From positions 1 to 54,642 of the forward strand of contig NZ_BBRX01000003.1 of NCBI RefSeq assembly GCF_000829675.1: a stretch of 54,642 nt of DNA. The letters are read 5' to 3'. The notes below the pieces were generated by a model, which was given only the letters and a program-made list of their open reading frames with translations, searched no databases and was not told the DNA's origin. Source of the DNA: Acinetobacter rudis. GTDB lineage: Bacteria; Pseudomonadota; Gammaproteobacteria; Pseudomonadales; Moraxellaceae. Each line of letters opens with the position of its first letter. Positions within the stretch are counted from its first letter, which is position 1. This document shows positions 34,770-42,213 of the stretch, piece by piece. Position numbers and translations under genes: made by a program.

Positions 34770-35216
34770 ATGAAAATCGAGAATGTAAATACTTCAGATT
34801 ATGCTGAACTGTTGTTGGTCTGGGAGGATGCCGTACGCGCGACACACAATTTTCTGACGGAAGCAGATATTGAAAATTTTAAGCCTTTGATTTTAGAACA
34901 GGGGTTTCCTGCGGTACAGCTTTATTGTGTAAGAGTGCAAAATGAAATCTTAGGATTTATAGGTGTTCATGAGCACAAGATTGAAATGTTGTTTGTGCGA
35001 GACCGTAGCAGGGGGCAGGGAGTCGGTAAGATCCTGCTGCGTTATGCGATTGAGGTATTGAAATGTCATCAAGTTGATGTCAATGAGCAAAATCCTCAGG
35101 CAGTCGGTTTTTACCAGCACAGTGGATTTAAAGTTATGTCACGTTCAGCGTTAGATGATGCAGGTCGAGCCTTTCCTATTTTGCATATGCAACTCGATGT
35201 TGAAGTTACTGAATAA
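34770..35216 (+). CDS. GNAT family N-acetyltransferase (YjaB-like)
   Basis: 148-residue acetyltransferase. The acetyl-CoA site is RDRSRGQGVGKILLRYAIE (Arg/Gln-x-x-Gly-x-Gly), preceded by strand IEMLFV. The C-terminal QNPQAVGFYQHSGFKVMSRS is the usual motif B tail, and DDAGRAFPILHMQL ends it. The early AVRATHNFLTEADI matches the YjaB subgroup. The acceptor is unknown (an amine or the N-terminus of a protein). It begins 17 bases after the ABC-F stop, so the two are likely cotranscribed. A bidirectional terminator follows at 35266-35315. Confidence 0.9.
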   Translation: MKIENVNTSDYAELLLVWEDAVRATHNFLTEADIENFKPLILEQGFPAVQLYCVRVQNEILGFIGVHEHKIEMLFVRDRSRGQGVGKILLRYAIEVLKCHQVDVNEQNPQAVGFYQHSGFKVMSRSALDDAGRAFPILHMQLDVEVTE

Positions 35217-35265
35217 GTAATTTTTGTTTATAGGCTAAATGGATAGATATAAATAGAGATTACTT

Positions 35266-35315
35266 CATCCGCCGACTGTTTGCGCTGGTTTTCAGTGGGC
35301 GGATGAGTTGTTTTT
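35266..35315. terminator. bidirectional terminator between GNAT and GST genes
   Basis: CATCCGCC (35266-35273) pairs with GGCGGATG (35298-35305), with ACTG/CAGT continuing the stem after one mismatch. A T-rich tail follows on the plus strand and an A/T-rich tail on the minus strand, between convergent genes. Confidence 0.75.
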
Positions 35316-35327
35316 ATAATGAAGGCA

Positions 35328-35921
35328 TCATAAACCTGGCATGGAGACATAGTTTGGTAATGCTTGGATTCGTTTAAGCCATGCTTGGATATGGACATAA
35401 GGGCTAAGATCGATTGAACCTTCATGTGCTAAAGCAACATATGGATAAACTGCAATATCTGCTATGGTTGGGCGATTAATTGCGAGCCAAGTATGTTCGG
35501 ATAAATGCGTGTTTAGGATAGTAAGTATTCGCTCCGCTTTTATTAAGGCGACTTGTTTATCGAGCGGATATTGGAAGAGATCAATTAGTCTAGCCGCACA
35601 TGGGCCATGCTGTATTTCGTTGGCGGTCACAAAAAGCCATTGGCTGACTTCTGCTTGTTGTTGAGGGCTACTTGGCCACCATGCTTCACCTGCATATTTG
35701 TTTGCTAAGTAAATTAATATCGCCTGTGAATCACGTAAAATAAAACCATGATCGTCAAGTATTGGTAACTCACCAAAAGGATTAAGTTTTAATAATTCAG
35801 TCGATTTATGTTCGCCAGCAAGAAAATCAACAGCGATCAGTTCCAAATCAATATTGGCCAGCGCTGCAAATAGGCGGACTTTATAACAGTTCCCTGATAA
35901 TTCTAAGTCATATAATTTCAC
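35328..35921 (-). CDS. glutathione S-transferase family protein
   Basis: 197-residue GST. The N-terminal thioredoxin-like domain (1-80) has LSGNCYKVRLFAALANIDLE, the cis-Pro segment NPFGELPILDD and the glutathione contact DSQAILIYLANKY. The C-terminal helical domain (~90-197) contains the N-capping motif PTIADIAVYPYVA. In the first helix, Ser9-Gly10-Asn11-Cys12 occupy the position of the catalytic Ser/Cys. It is encoded three bases after the VOC gene, same strand, forming a two-gene operon for electrophile or glutathione-conjugate handling, divergent from a LysR regulator. Confidence 0.93.
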   Translation of the reverse strand: MKLYDLELSGNCYKVRLFAALANIDLELIAVDFLAGEHKSTELLKLNPFGELPILDDHGFILRDSQAILIYLANKYAGEAWWPSSPQQQAEVSQWLFVTANEIQHGPCAARLIDLFQYPLDKQVALIKAERILTILNTHLSEHTWLAINRPTIADIAVYPYVALAHEGSIDLSPYVHIQAWLKRIQALPNYVSMPGL

Positions 35922-35924
35922 ATT

Positions 35925-36380
35925 TTACTCCGTTGTTGTGGCTGTGGTAATAAGTTGGTTAAATTCGAGCACATTACCATCTGGGTCTCGAATAAATAGA
36001 GCAATCCGCCGTGGTCCGATCGGATGCGGTCCTTCTGTAATGGTAATATTATGGGTATTAAGCCAAATTTGTAACTGTTGTAGATCATCAATGACGAAGG
36101 CCGGATGAGTTATTCCTGGGTGTTTGATGGGCATATCCAATAAAATATTTTTTGCTTTATATGTATTGGCAGCATTAAAAATGAGGTTAATGCGGACGCC
36201 ATCAGCACTTTGCATTTCGTTGGCTTCATATTCTGGAAACTGGGCAGTTTCAATAAAACCTAGTGCAGTATAAAAATCTAGCGCACGTTGTTTATTGGAT
36301 ACACGAATACCAATATGATCATAAGCAAGTATTCGAGCTGGAAGTGCATCACTTTGACTTAATGTTTTGTTATGCTTCAC
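35925..36380 (-). CDS. VOC family (glyoxalase-like) protein
   Basis: 151-residue metalloprotein of the vicinal-oxygen-chelate fold. Paired beta-alpha-beta-beta-beta motifs are visible: YDHIGIRVSNKQRALDFYTA with a metal-ligand His, and HPGITHPAFVIDDLQQLQIW in the second module, then FIRDPDGNVLEFNQL with the conserved Glu ligand. Such proteins include glyoxalase I, fosfomycin enzymes and dioxygenases; the closeness to a GST points to glutathione-linked detoxification. First gene of the VOC-GST pair, divergent from the LysR at 36492, with a 15-bp dyad in the spacer. Confidence 0.9.
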   Translation of the reverse strand: MKHNKTLSQSDALPARILAYDHIGIRVSNKQRALDFYTALGFIETAQFPEYEANEMQSADGVRINLIFNAANTYKAKNILLDMPIKHPGITHPAFVIDDLQQLQIWLNTHNITITEGPHPIGPRRIALFIRDPDGNVLEFNQLITTATTTE

Positions 36381-36450
36381 ATTGTTACCTCAATACTGAC
36401 CCTTTTAAGCAGTATAGGGTGCAGAGGTTCTCAGATGAATATCAGAATTA

Positions 36451-36465
36451 GCATAAGACTTATGC
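36451..36465. promoter_or_regulatory. LysR-type dyad between VOC and LysR genes
   Basis: GCATAAG-A-CTTATGC is an exact inverted repeat with a one-base centre in the divergent promoter region, 26 bp before the LysR start. It is a likely site for that regulator. Confidence 0.6.
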
Positions 36466-36491
36466 GATTACAGTATTAATGTGTAGGGAAG

Positions 36492-37373
36492 ATGGATCAA
36501 TTTAAGGCCATGACAGTATTTGTCAATATTGTTGAACAAGGGAGTTTGACTGCTGCTGCAGAGAAACTCAATTGCTCAACCACAGCTGTAGTACGTACAT
36601 TGGCGGCATTAGAAAAACAACTGGGCATTCGTTTAATTAATCGAAATACGCGAACCATTTCTATTACCCTTGAAGGCAACGAATATTATGGATGGTCCAA
36701 ACACATACTCAATGAAATGGATATCATGGCAAATGTCTTTGAAGCCAAAATTCATCAGCCTACAGGATTATTAAAAATCACAGCCCCAATGACTTTTGGA
36801 CAATTGGTGGTGAGTCCTTTAGTGTGCGAATATTTAAACCAATTTAAAGAAATGTCTATTCAACTGATATTAACGGACCGAAATGAAGATTTGATGCAAG
36901 ACCATTATGATTTAGCTATACGTATTGGTTCATTGCCAGATTCAACTTTTATCGCTACGCCCATAGGTTCAACTCACTTAATCCGCTGTGCATCGCCTGT
37001 ATTTTTGCAGCAGGTAACTTTGCAGCAGCCTATGGATTTAGCACATTGTAGATGTATTGTTTTTAATGATTTGGGTAAAAAGTGGCAGTTTATCAAGCAG
37101 GGTAAAAGTTACCATGTAGATGTTCATGCAACATTGCTCACTAACCAAATTGCGGTGGCAAAAAAGGCGTGTGTAGAGGGTGTTGGTGTAGCGCAGTTTT
37201 TTCATTATCAGGTTGCAGAGGAATTAAAAACTGGACAGTTGGTGGAGCTTTTTGAGGACCATGAACAGGCGAAAATTCCGATTAATTTGATCTATCCTCA
37301 CAGTAAATTACTCTCCTCAAGAGTAAAGCATTTCTTAACTTGGTTTAAACAAAAAGTCTCTGAAACAATTTAA
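36492..37373 (+). CDS. LysR family regulator (divergent from VOC-GST operon)
   Basis: 293-residue LysR protein of the CrgA/DmlR-like branch. Helix-turn-helix residues ~1-60: MTVFVNIVEQGSLTAAAEKL and CSTTAVVRTLAALEKQLGIR, then the wing LINRNTRTISITLEG. The effector domain shows TGLLKITAPMTFGQLVVSPL, LAIRIGSLPDSTFIATPIGS and LIYPHSKLLSSRVKHFLTW, the family's usual end. It is expected to control the divergent VOC-GST operon via the dyad at 36451-36465. The ligand is not predictable. It is followed by ~200 bp of promoter region for tkt. Confidence 0.93.
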   Translation: MDQFKAMTVFVNIVEQGSLTAAAEKLNCSTTAVVRTLAALEKQLGIRLINRNTRTISITLEGNEYYGWSKHILNEMDIMANVFEAKIHQPTGLLKITAPMTFGQLVVSPLVCEYLNQFKEMSIQLILTDRNEDLMQDHYDLAIRIGSLPDSTFIATPIGSTHLIRCASPVFLQQVTLQQPMDLAHCRCIVFNDLGKKWQFIKQGKSYHVDVHATLLTNQIAVAKKACVEGVGVAQFFHYQVAEELKTGQLVELFEDHEQAKIPINLIYPHSKLLSSRVKHFLTWFKQKVSETI

Positions 37374-37578
37374 TTCGCGCTCAAATATTGACTTGAATTA
37401 AAAAAACTTAGAGTGACACACTAAAAATTGATTGATTTGTTTTAATTTTCATCAATTTTACATATCTTTGTAGAATTATTCGCTTAAACCTTTACCCCAT
37501 CTGTTTTTTTTAAGACAATAGCGGTTTGTGTGTAATACACAGCTCATTTCTTCTTTTCTAAGTATCGGACGATTATTT

Positions 37579-39567
37579 ATGACAACCCCGCTTCAAGAAC
37601 GTCGTGTTGCAAACGCAATTCGTGTATTGGCTATGGATGCTGTGCAAAAAGCAAATTCAGGACATCCTGGTGCACCTATGGGGATGGCAGATATCGCCGA
37701 TGTGGTCTGGCGTGAATTCCTAAGTCATAACCCAACAAATCCACAATGGGCAAACCGCGATCGTTTTGTTTTGTCAAACGGCCATGGTTCAATGCTGCAC
37801 TATGCATTATTGCACTTGACTGGTTATGACCTCAGTATTGAAGATTTGAAACAATTCCGCCAATTGCATTCAAAAACTCCGGGCCATCCTGAGTTAGGTT
37901 ATGCACCAGGTGTAGAAACGACTACTGGTCCACTTGGCCAAGGGATTGCCAATGCTGTTGGTTTTGCTTTAGCCGAAAAAACACTTGCTGCACAATTTAA
38001 CAAAGCTGACCTTAAAGTTGTCGATCATTTCACCTACTGTTTCTTGGGTGATGGTTGTTTGATGGAAGGTATTTCACATGAAGTTTGCTCTTTAGCCGGA
38101 ACTTTAGGCTTGGGTAAATTGATTGCTTATTATGATGATAATGGCATCTCAATTGATGGTGAAGTGGAAGGTTGGTTCTCTGATGATACAGAGAAACGCT
38201 TTGAAGCGTATGGTTGGCAAGTGATCCGTGCAGATGGTCATGATGCTGCGGCAATTCGTCAAGCCACTTTGGCAGCGCAAGCTGAGACTCAAAAACCGAC
38301 GATGATTATTTGTAAAACAGTCATCGGGTTAGGTTCGCCAAATAAACAAGGTAAAGAAGATTGTCATGGTGCACCATTAGGCCACGATGAAATTGCTTTA
38401 ACACGTGAAGTTTTAGGTTGGGCTGGTGCGCCATTTGAAATTCCTGCAGATATTTATGCTGCATGGGATGCAAAAGAAAAGGGTACACATGCTGAAAATG
38501 CGTGGGACCAAGTTTTTGCACAGTATCAAGCGCAGTACCCAGCAGAAGCTGCTGAATTGTTACGTCGTTTAAATGGTGATTTGCCTGCAGACTTTACAGA
38601 AAAAGCCAATGCTTTTATCGCTGAAACCAATGCAAAAGCAGAAACGATTGCAACACGTAAAGCAAGCCAAAATACGCTACAAGCTTTTGGTCCAATGTTA
38701 AGTGAAATCCTAGGTGGTTCAGCTGATTTAGCTGGTTCAAACCTAACACTTTGGAAAGGCTGTGAAAGTGTAGAACAAAATCCAGCAGGCAACTATGTGC
38801 ACTATGGTGTACGTGAGTTTGGTATGACTGCAATGGCCAACGGGGTTGCGCTACACGGCGGTTTCATCCCTTATGTTGCAACATTCCTTATGTTTATGGA
38901 ATATGCACGTAATGCAGTCCGTATGTCTGCGCTGATGAAGCAACGCGTGATTCATGTCTATACGCATGACTCAATTGGCCTTGGTGAAGATGGTCCTACA
39001 CACCAACCTATTGAACAGATTGCATCTTTGCGTGGTACACCAAACTTAAATACTTGGCGTCCTGCAGATACAGTTGAAACTGTAATTGCATGGAAATCAG
39101 CACTTGAACGTAAAGATGGTCCAACTGCGTTGATTTTCTCTCGTCAAAACCTACCTTTCCAAACACGTGATGCCGCACAAATTGAAAATGCTGCAAAAGG
39201 TGCATATGTATTGGCTGAAGCAAAAGGTGAGCTCAAAGCAATAATCATCGCAACTGGTTCAGAGATTGGTCTTGCGATGGATGCTTATGCACAACTTGAA
39301 GGTGTACGTGTTGTTTCTATGCCATGTGCCGAAGTATTTATGCAACAAGATTCTGCATACCGTGAGTCTGTACTACCAAGTCACATTCGTGCTCGTGTTG
39401 CAGTTGAAGCTGCTCATGCTGATTACTGGTGGAAATTTGTTGGTTTGGACGGCAAAGTGATTGGTATGACAACGTATGGTGAATCTGCGCCCGCGAAAGA
39501 TTTATATCAACATTTTGGCATTACAGTTGAAGCAGTGGTTGATGCGGTCAAGCAATTAACAGCCTAG
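37579..39567 (+). CDS. tkt: transketolase
   Basis: 662-residue thiamine diphosphate enzyme of the pentose phosphate pathway, transferring two-carbon units between sugar phosphates; it supplies erythrose 4-phosphate to DAHP synthase. Motifs: [32 protein letters not shown], the ThDP motif [13 protein letters not shown] (from ~157), [12 protein letters not shown] with the catalytic Glu, and [20 protein letters not shown]. The ATG at 37579 gives the usual length; an upstream in-frame TTG would add 17 non-homologous residues. The 5' spacer has a TGTGT-AAT-ACACA dyad at 37529-37541. metK, its frequent neighbour in related genomes, is absent here. Confidence 0.97.
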   Translation: MTTPLQERRVANAIRVLAMDAVQKANSGHPGAPMGMADIADVVWREFLSHNPTNPQWANRDRFVLSNGHGSMLHYALLHLTGYDLSIEDLKQFRQLHSKTPGHPELGYAPGVETTTGPLGQGIANAVGFALAEKTLAAQFNKADLKVVDHFTYCFLGDGCLMEGISHEVCSLAGTLGLGKLIAYYDDNGISIDGEVEGWFSDDTEKRFEAYGWQVIRADGHDAAAIRQATLAAQAETQKPTMIICKTVIGLGSPNKQGKEDCHGAPLGHDEIALTREVLGWAGAPFEIPADIYAAWDAKEKGTHAENAWDQVFAQYQAQYPAEAAELLRRLNGDLPADFTEKANAFIAETNAKAETIATRKASQNTLQAFGPMLSEILGGSADLAGSNLTLWKGCESVEQNPAGNYVHYGVREFGMTAMANGVALHGGFIPYVATFLMFMEYARNAVRMSALMKQRVIHVYTHDSIGLGEDGPTHQPIEQIASLRGTPNLNTWRPADTVETVIAWKSALERKDGPTALIFSRQNLPFQTRDAAQIENAAKGAYVLAEAKGELKAIIIATGSEIGLAMDAYAQLEGVRVVSMPCAEVFMQQDSAYRESVLPSHIRARVAVEAAHADYWWKFVGLDGKVIGMTTYGESAPAKDLYQHFGITVEAVVDAVKQLTA

Positions 39568-39579
39568 TTTGTAATCAGT

Positions 39580-39607
39580 TTGCAATATACTGGTAGATCG
39601 ATATATT
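39580..39607 (+). promoter_or_regulatory. putative promoter of the tkt-downstream small RNA
   Basis: TTGCAA (39580-39585) and TATATT (39602-39607) are 16 bp apart, just past the tkt stop codon. Initiation near 39613 would begin exactly at the first hairpin of the candidate RNA. Confidence 0.45.
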
Positions 39608-39612
39608 GGTTT

Positions 39613-39772
39613 AGGTTGAGTTCTAGACATCTCAACCTATTACAATAAGTGGTTCGTCACCGATTTTAAGTTGTTGCTGATCAAGGCAACTTGTTATAGC
39701 AGTGATTCATCACAAATACAGCGGGAGTGACTACCGATCCCGTATTGCGAGTGGCATGTCACTCGCTTTTTT
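39613..39772 (+). ncRNA. candidate structured small RNA behind tkt
   Basis: About 160 bases with no ORF and a chain of local hairpins: AGGTTGAG/CTCAACCT (39613-39620 with 39631-39638), AAGTTG/CAACTT (39668-39673 with 39687-39692), GTGA/TCAC, CGGGA/TCCCG (39722-39726 with 39738-39742), and the terminator GCGAGTG/CACTCGC (39747-39753 with 39760-39766) ending in six T. It has its own possible promoter. It may instead be a processed 3' UTR of tkt. I do not recognise an Rfam-type class. Confidence 0.45.
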
Positions 39773-39776
39773 AATG

Positions 39777-39815
39777 GCCTATTGCACGTAATCAATCGAG
39801 CAATAGGCAGTTTTT
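39777..39815 (+). terminator. second terminator behind tkt
   Basis: GCCTATTGC (39777-39785) pairs with GCAATAGGC (39800-39808) and leads into a T-rich tail. It backs up the terminator at 39747-39772. Confidence 0.7.
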
Positions 39816-39858
39816 ATTTTTTAGATCATGCTTGGACAAATAAATCTGATTTAATGTC

Positions 39859-41466
39859 TTAGGCAACGATGTCATATCGTAATTCAATCGCACAGTCCTT
39901 TACAAAGGTGTCATCGTGCGAAACCAAGATCACAGCGCCAGGAAATGCAGCAATTGCATGAGCTAAGAGTTGGCGAGATTCAATGTCTAAGTGGTTTTCT
40001 GGCTCATCTAAAATAAGTAGATCAATCCGATCACTCAATTGACTCATTGCAGTTAATGCAACTTTAAGTTGTTCACCGCCACTAAGCTGTGCGATTGGAT
40101 CTAAAGTTTTTTCACGTTTTAGTCCAAGCTGTCCTAGCCGTCGGCGCCAATCTACAGCAAAGATTTCATCGCTGAGTTGCATGAGATTATCTACCGCATT
40201 AAGTTTAGGATCTAAAAAACTGAAATTTTGGTCGAGATAGAGCGTTTTTCCAGCAACGTATATTTCTCCTTGTTTTGGGGCTTGGCGTTGATGAATCAAT
40301 TGAAGCAAACTCGACTTCCCCATACCATTTGCTGCACATAAGCGCATCTTTTCTGTGGCAGATAAAGCAAAATGAATGGCTTGGGTCTGTACATGCTGTA
40401 GTTGAACTTGAGTGCATCGTAAAATTTCGCCATGTTGTATACGAGGTGGGTTGTAGCCCAAAGCAAAACGTTGCGGCTTGATCACCTCAAGTTGTTGCTG
40501 AGTTTGAGTGAGTCGTTGTTCAGCACCATGCATTTGCCGATCTAATTGGCGATGTAAATGTGAGCGAGATTGCTGAGCTTGATCCTTTTTATAGTCGAGT
40601 AAAACTTTGGCTTGTGATGTGTTCTGCCTTGCTTTATTGGCATGATGTTGACGCTTTTCGGCTTTCATTCGGGTTTCATGCTGTTGCTGTTTAAGTTGTT
40701 TGATATCACGTTTATCTTGTTGCACTTTGCGTTGTAAGGCTTGTAACTCTAAGGAGTGTTGTGTTTGATATTGCTGATAGCTACAAGTATATTGTTGTAT
40801 ACCAAAGCTATTGAGCACATAAAGCTGATCAGCTTGATTGAGTAACTCTCGATCATGGCTAGCCACTAAACAACCTGCGGGATGTTGTTGAATTTGTTCG
40901 ACTAACCATTGTCTACTTTGTTGATCAAGATGGTTGCTTGGTTCATCTAAAAGTAAATAATGATCTTTGAGTTGAAATAGACGACAAAGTGCAAGTTTGG
41001 TTTTTTGTCCTTCGCTTAATAATTCAATTTTAAATGTAAGATCAGTAGGGAGCTTTGCCTGTTGTAACATATGATGCCATTGCTGTGGTAAGTGCCAGAG
41101 CGCATCGACTTTTTCGTAGTCTTGATCTTGGGCAATACCTTGTTCGATACGATTAAAACAATTGGCAAGTTCAGTTATGTCTAAGGCATCAGCAATAGAT
41201 TGGTGCTCTTCACTCAAACGGTTGAGTTGTGCCAAATGAGCGTGTTGGCTGGACCATGAAATCTGTCCGTGTGTGGTGATTGGATTGTGTTCTCGTAGTT
41301 GTTTTAGATCATGTAATGCATTGAGTAAAATTGATTTTCCTTGGCCATTTGCACCAATTAATGCGCAAAATTGCTGAGATGGAAGTTGGAAATTCAACTC
41401 ATCAAATAGTAACTTACCTTGTAGCTCTAAGCTAAACTGTTGAATTAAACAGATCGATGGGGTCAT
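39859..41466 (-). CDS. ABC-F family ATPase with a divergent first signature
   Basis: 535-residue twin-ATPase protein without membrane helices. First domain: Walker A GANGQGKS (38-45), signature LLSEGQKTKLALC (LSEGQ instead of LSGGQ), Walker B LLLDEPSNHLDQ. The linker ~245-335 is long and rich in Gln, Lys and Arg (KRDIKQLKQQQHETRMKAEK), an extended coiled coil. Second domain: Walker A with K384 (ANGMGKSS), signature LSGGEQLKVAL, Walker B LLILDEPENHLD. It resembles the YheS/Uup-like or YbiT-like ABC-F branch more than the 33016 gene does. No leader ORF was seen upstream. It is convergent with tkt and isolated on its strand. Confidence 0.9.
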   Translation of the reverse strand: MTPSICLIQQFSLELQGKLLFDELNFQLPSQQFCALIGANGQGKSILLNALHDLKQLREHNPITTHGQISWSSQHAHLAQLNRLSEEHQSIADALDITELANCFNRIEQGIAQDQDYEKVDALWHLPQQWHHMLQQAKLPTDLTFKIELLSEGQKTKLALCRLFQLKDHYLLLDEPSNHLDQQSRQWLVEQIQQHPAGCLVASHDRELLNQADQLYVLNSFGIQQYTCSYQQYQTQHSLELQALQRKVQQDKRDIKQLKQQQHETRMKAEKRQHHANKARQNTSQAKVLLDYKKDQAQQSRSHLHRQLDRQMHGAEQRLTQTQQQLEVIKPQRFALGYNPPRIQHGEILRCTQVQLQHVQTQAIHFALSATEKMRLCAANGMGKSSLLQLIHQRQAPKQGEIYVAGKTLYLDQNFSFLDPKLNAVDNLMQLSDEIFAVDWRRRLGQLGLKREKTLDPIAQLSGGEQLKVALTAMSQLSDRIDLLILDEPENHLDIESRQLLAHAIAAFPGAVILVSHDDTFVKDCAIELRYDIVA

Positions 41467-41789
41467 AAAGTACTCCGAACAGCGAGCACAAAATAGTGAA
41501 ATAGTAAGGCTTATTTGTCGTTGTTGAATAATCTACCATATACTTAAGACAGTAGTTATCAGCAATAATAGCAAAAGAACTTTAGAGAGAATAAATAATA
41601 AAGAGATCGTAGATGCCATACTAAAAGTCTATTTTGTACATCAAAACAAAAAATAAAAATTGAGCTGATGATAAAAATGACTTACTTCATTGGCATATAC
41701 TCTAGGAGGGGAAATTATGTGCACAGCTTAGCTTGAAGTTTAATCATGGTCAATCCCTTAAATATAACTAATTTTTTTTAAATAAAGAC
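41467..41789. other. intergenic region before the attenuator promoter
   Basis: About 320 bases between the divergent ABC-F gene and the DAHP synthase leader. No gene or clear dyad was seen; it is moderately AT-rich. An 11-codon frame at about 41746 has no ribosome site. Confidence 0.4.
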
Positions 41790-41818
41790 TTGTCAAAATA
41801 AAAAACACAGCGTATTGT
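41790..41818 (+). promoter_or_regulatory. putative promoter of the DAHP synthase leader transcript
   Basis: TTGTCA (41790-41795) and TATTGT (41813-41818) are separated by 17 bp. Initiation near 41825 would place the first leader peptide start 32 bases into the RNA. Confidence 0.5.
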
Positions 41819-41856
41819 TGGATTCATTAGCAAACAGATAGTTGGTTTAAAACCTC

Positions 41857-41910
41857 ATGTCTACCCAGATGATTAACACAATGACAGCGTATTATTTTTG
41901 GCAATATTAG
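41857..41910 (+). CDS. aromatic leader peptide 1 (17 residues)
   Basis: Short ORF coding for MSTQMINTMTAYYFWQY. Five of the last six residues are aromatic (Tyr12, Tyr13, Phe14, Trp15, Tyr17), ending right at the first RNA pairing segment. This is the typical make-up of a trp/phe-type attenuator leader, placed upstream of a DAHP synthase gene that starts aromatic synthesis. The ribosome site before the first ATG is weak (internal ATGs exist at codons 5 and 9), which is the main caveat. Confidence 0.7.
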   Translation: MSTQMINTMTAYYFWQY

Positions 41911-41995
41911 TAGTTGCCTAGATTTATATGGGCAATAAAAAATAAGTTGCCCATCTAGTTTTATACCTGATCGGCAACCCCGGTCAGGTTTTTTT
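41900..41995 (+). promoter_or_regulatory. aromatic amino acid attenuator with alternative pairings and terminator
   Basis: Five alternating segments: GGCAA at 41900-41904 (in the Trp-Gln codons of the leader), TTGCC 41914-41918, GGCAA 41931-41935, TTGCC 41947-41951 and GGCAA 41973-41977. The 3:4 hairpin is extended to ATGGGCAA/TTGCCCAT (41928-41935 with 41947-41954). The intrinsic terminator is ACCTGATCGG (41965-41974) with CCGGTCAGGT (41980-41989), then seven T. The fifth segment overlaps the terminator arm, so 4:5 pairing would prevent termination. Confidence 0.75.
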
Positions 41996-42072
41996 ATGCA
42001 TGGTGTTTAGGTTTTAAATCGTTACTGTTTAACTTAATTAGATGTAATTTACTTTTTTTGGAGATATTAATC

Positions 42073-42174
42073 ATGACTTTTAACAACGCTTATTTCGTTT
42101 CATATTTTAGTAACTTTTATTGGTTTAACTTAAAGCAACACATTTCGGATAGTACTTTACAACAGCTCAAATAA
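42073..42174 (+). CDS. aromatic leader peptide 2 (33 residues)
   Basis: ORF starting MTFNNAYFVSYFSNFYWF with nine aromatic residues among the first 18 (Phe3, Tyr7, Phe8, Tyr11, Phe12, Phe15, Tyr16, Trp17, Phe18), then a polar helical tail ending Leu-Lys-stop. GGAGA lies eight bases before the ATG. It stops 39 bases before the DAHP synthase start. No T-tract terminator follows. It could act by translational coupling or stalling, or be a second attenuator leader. Its composition near an aromatic gene makes chance unlikely. Confidence 0.6.
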   Translation: MTFNNAYFVSYFSNFYWFNLKQHISDSTLQQLK

Positions 42175-42180
42175 ATGATC

Positions 42181-42200
42181 GGACTGTAATAGATCAGTCC
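42181..42200 (+). promoter_or_regulatory. hairpin between leader 2 and the DAHP synthase ribosome site
   Basis: GGACTG (42181-42186) pairs with CAGTCC (42195-42200); an overlapping TGATC/GATCA pairing (42176-42180 with 42192-42196) is an alternative. The AAAGGG ribosome site follows at once (42201-42206), so the fold could affect translation start. Confidence 0.45.
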
Positions 42201-42213
42201 AAAGGGAAAGCCC

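Noticed and set aside
41746..41781. 11-codon ORF ending Asn-Phe-Phe before the attenuator promoter
   Set aside because: It lies upstream of the best promoter candidate, has no ribosome site and little aromatic content; the leader at 41857 fits far better.
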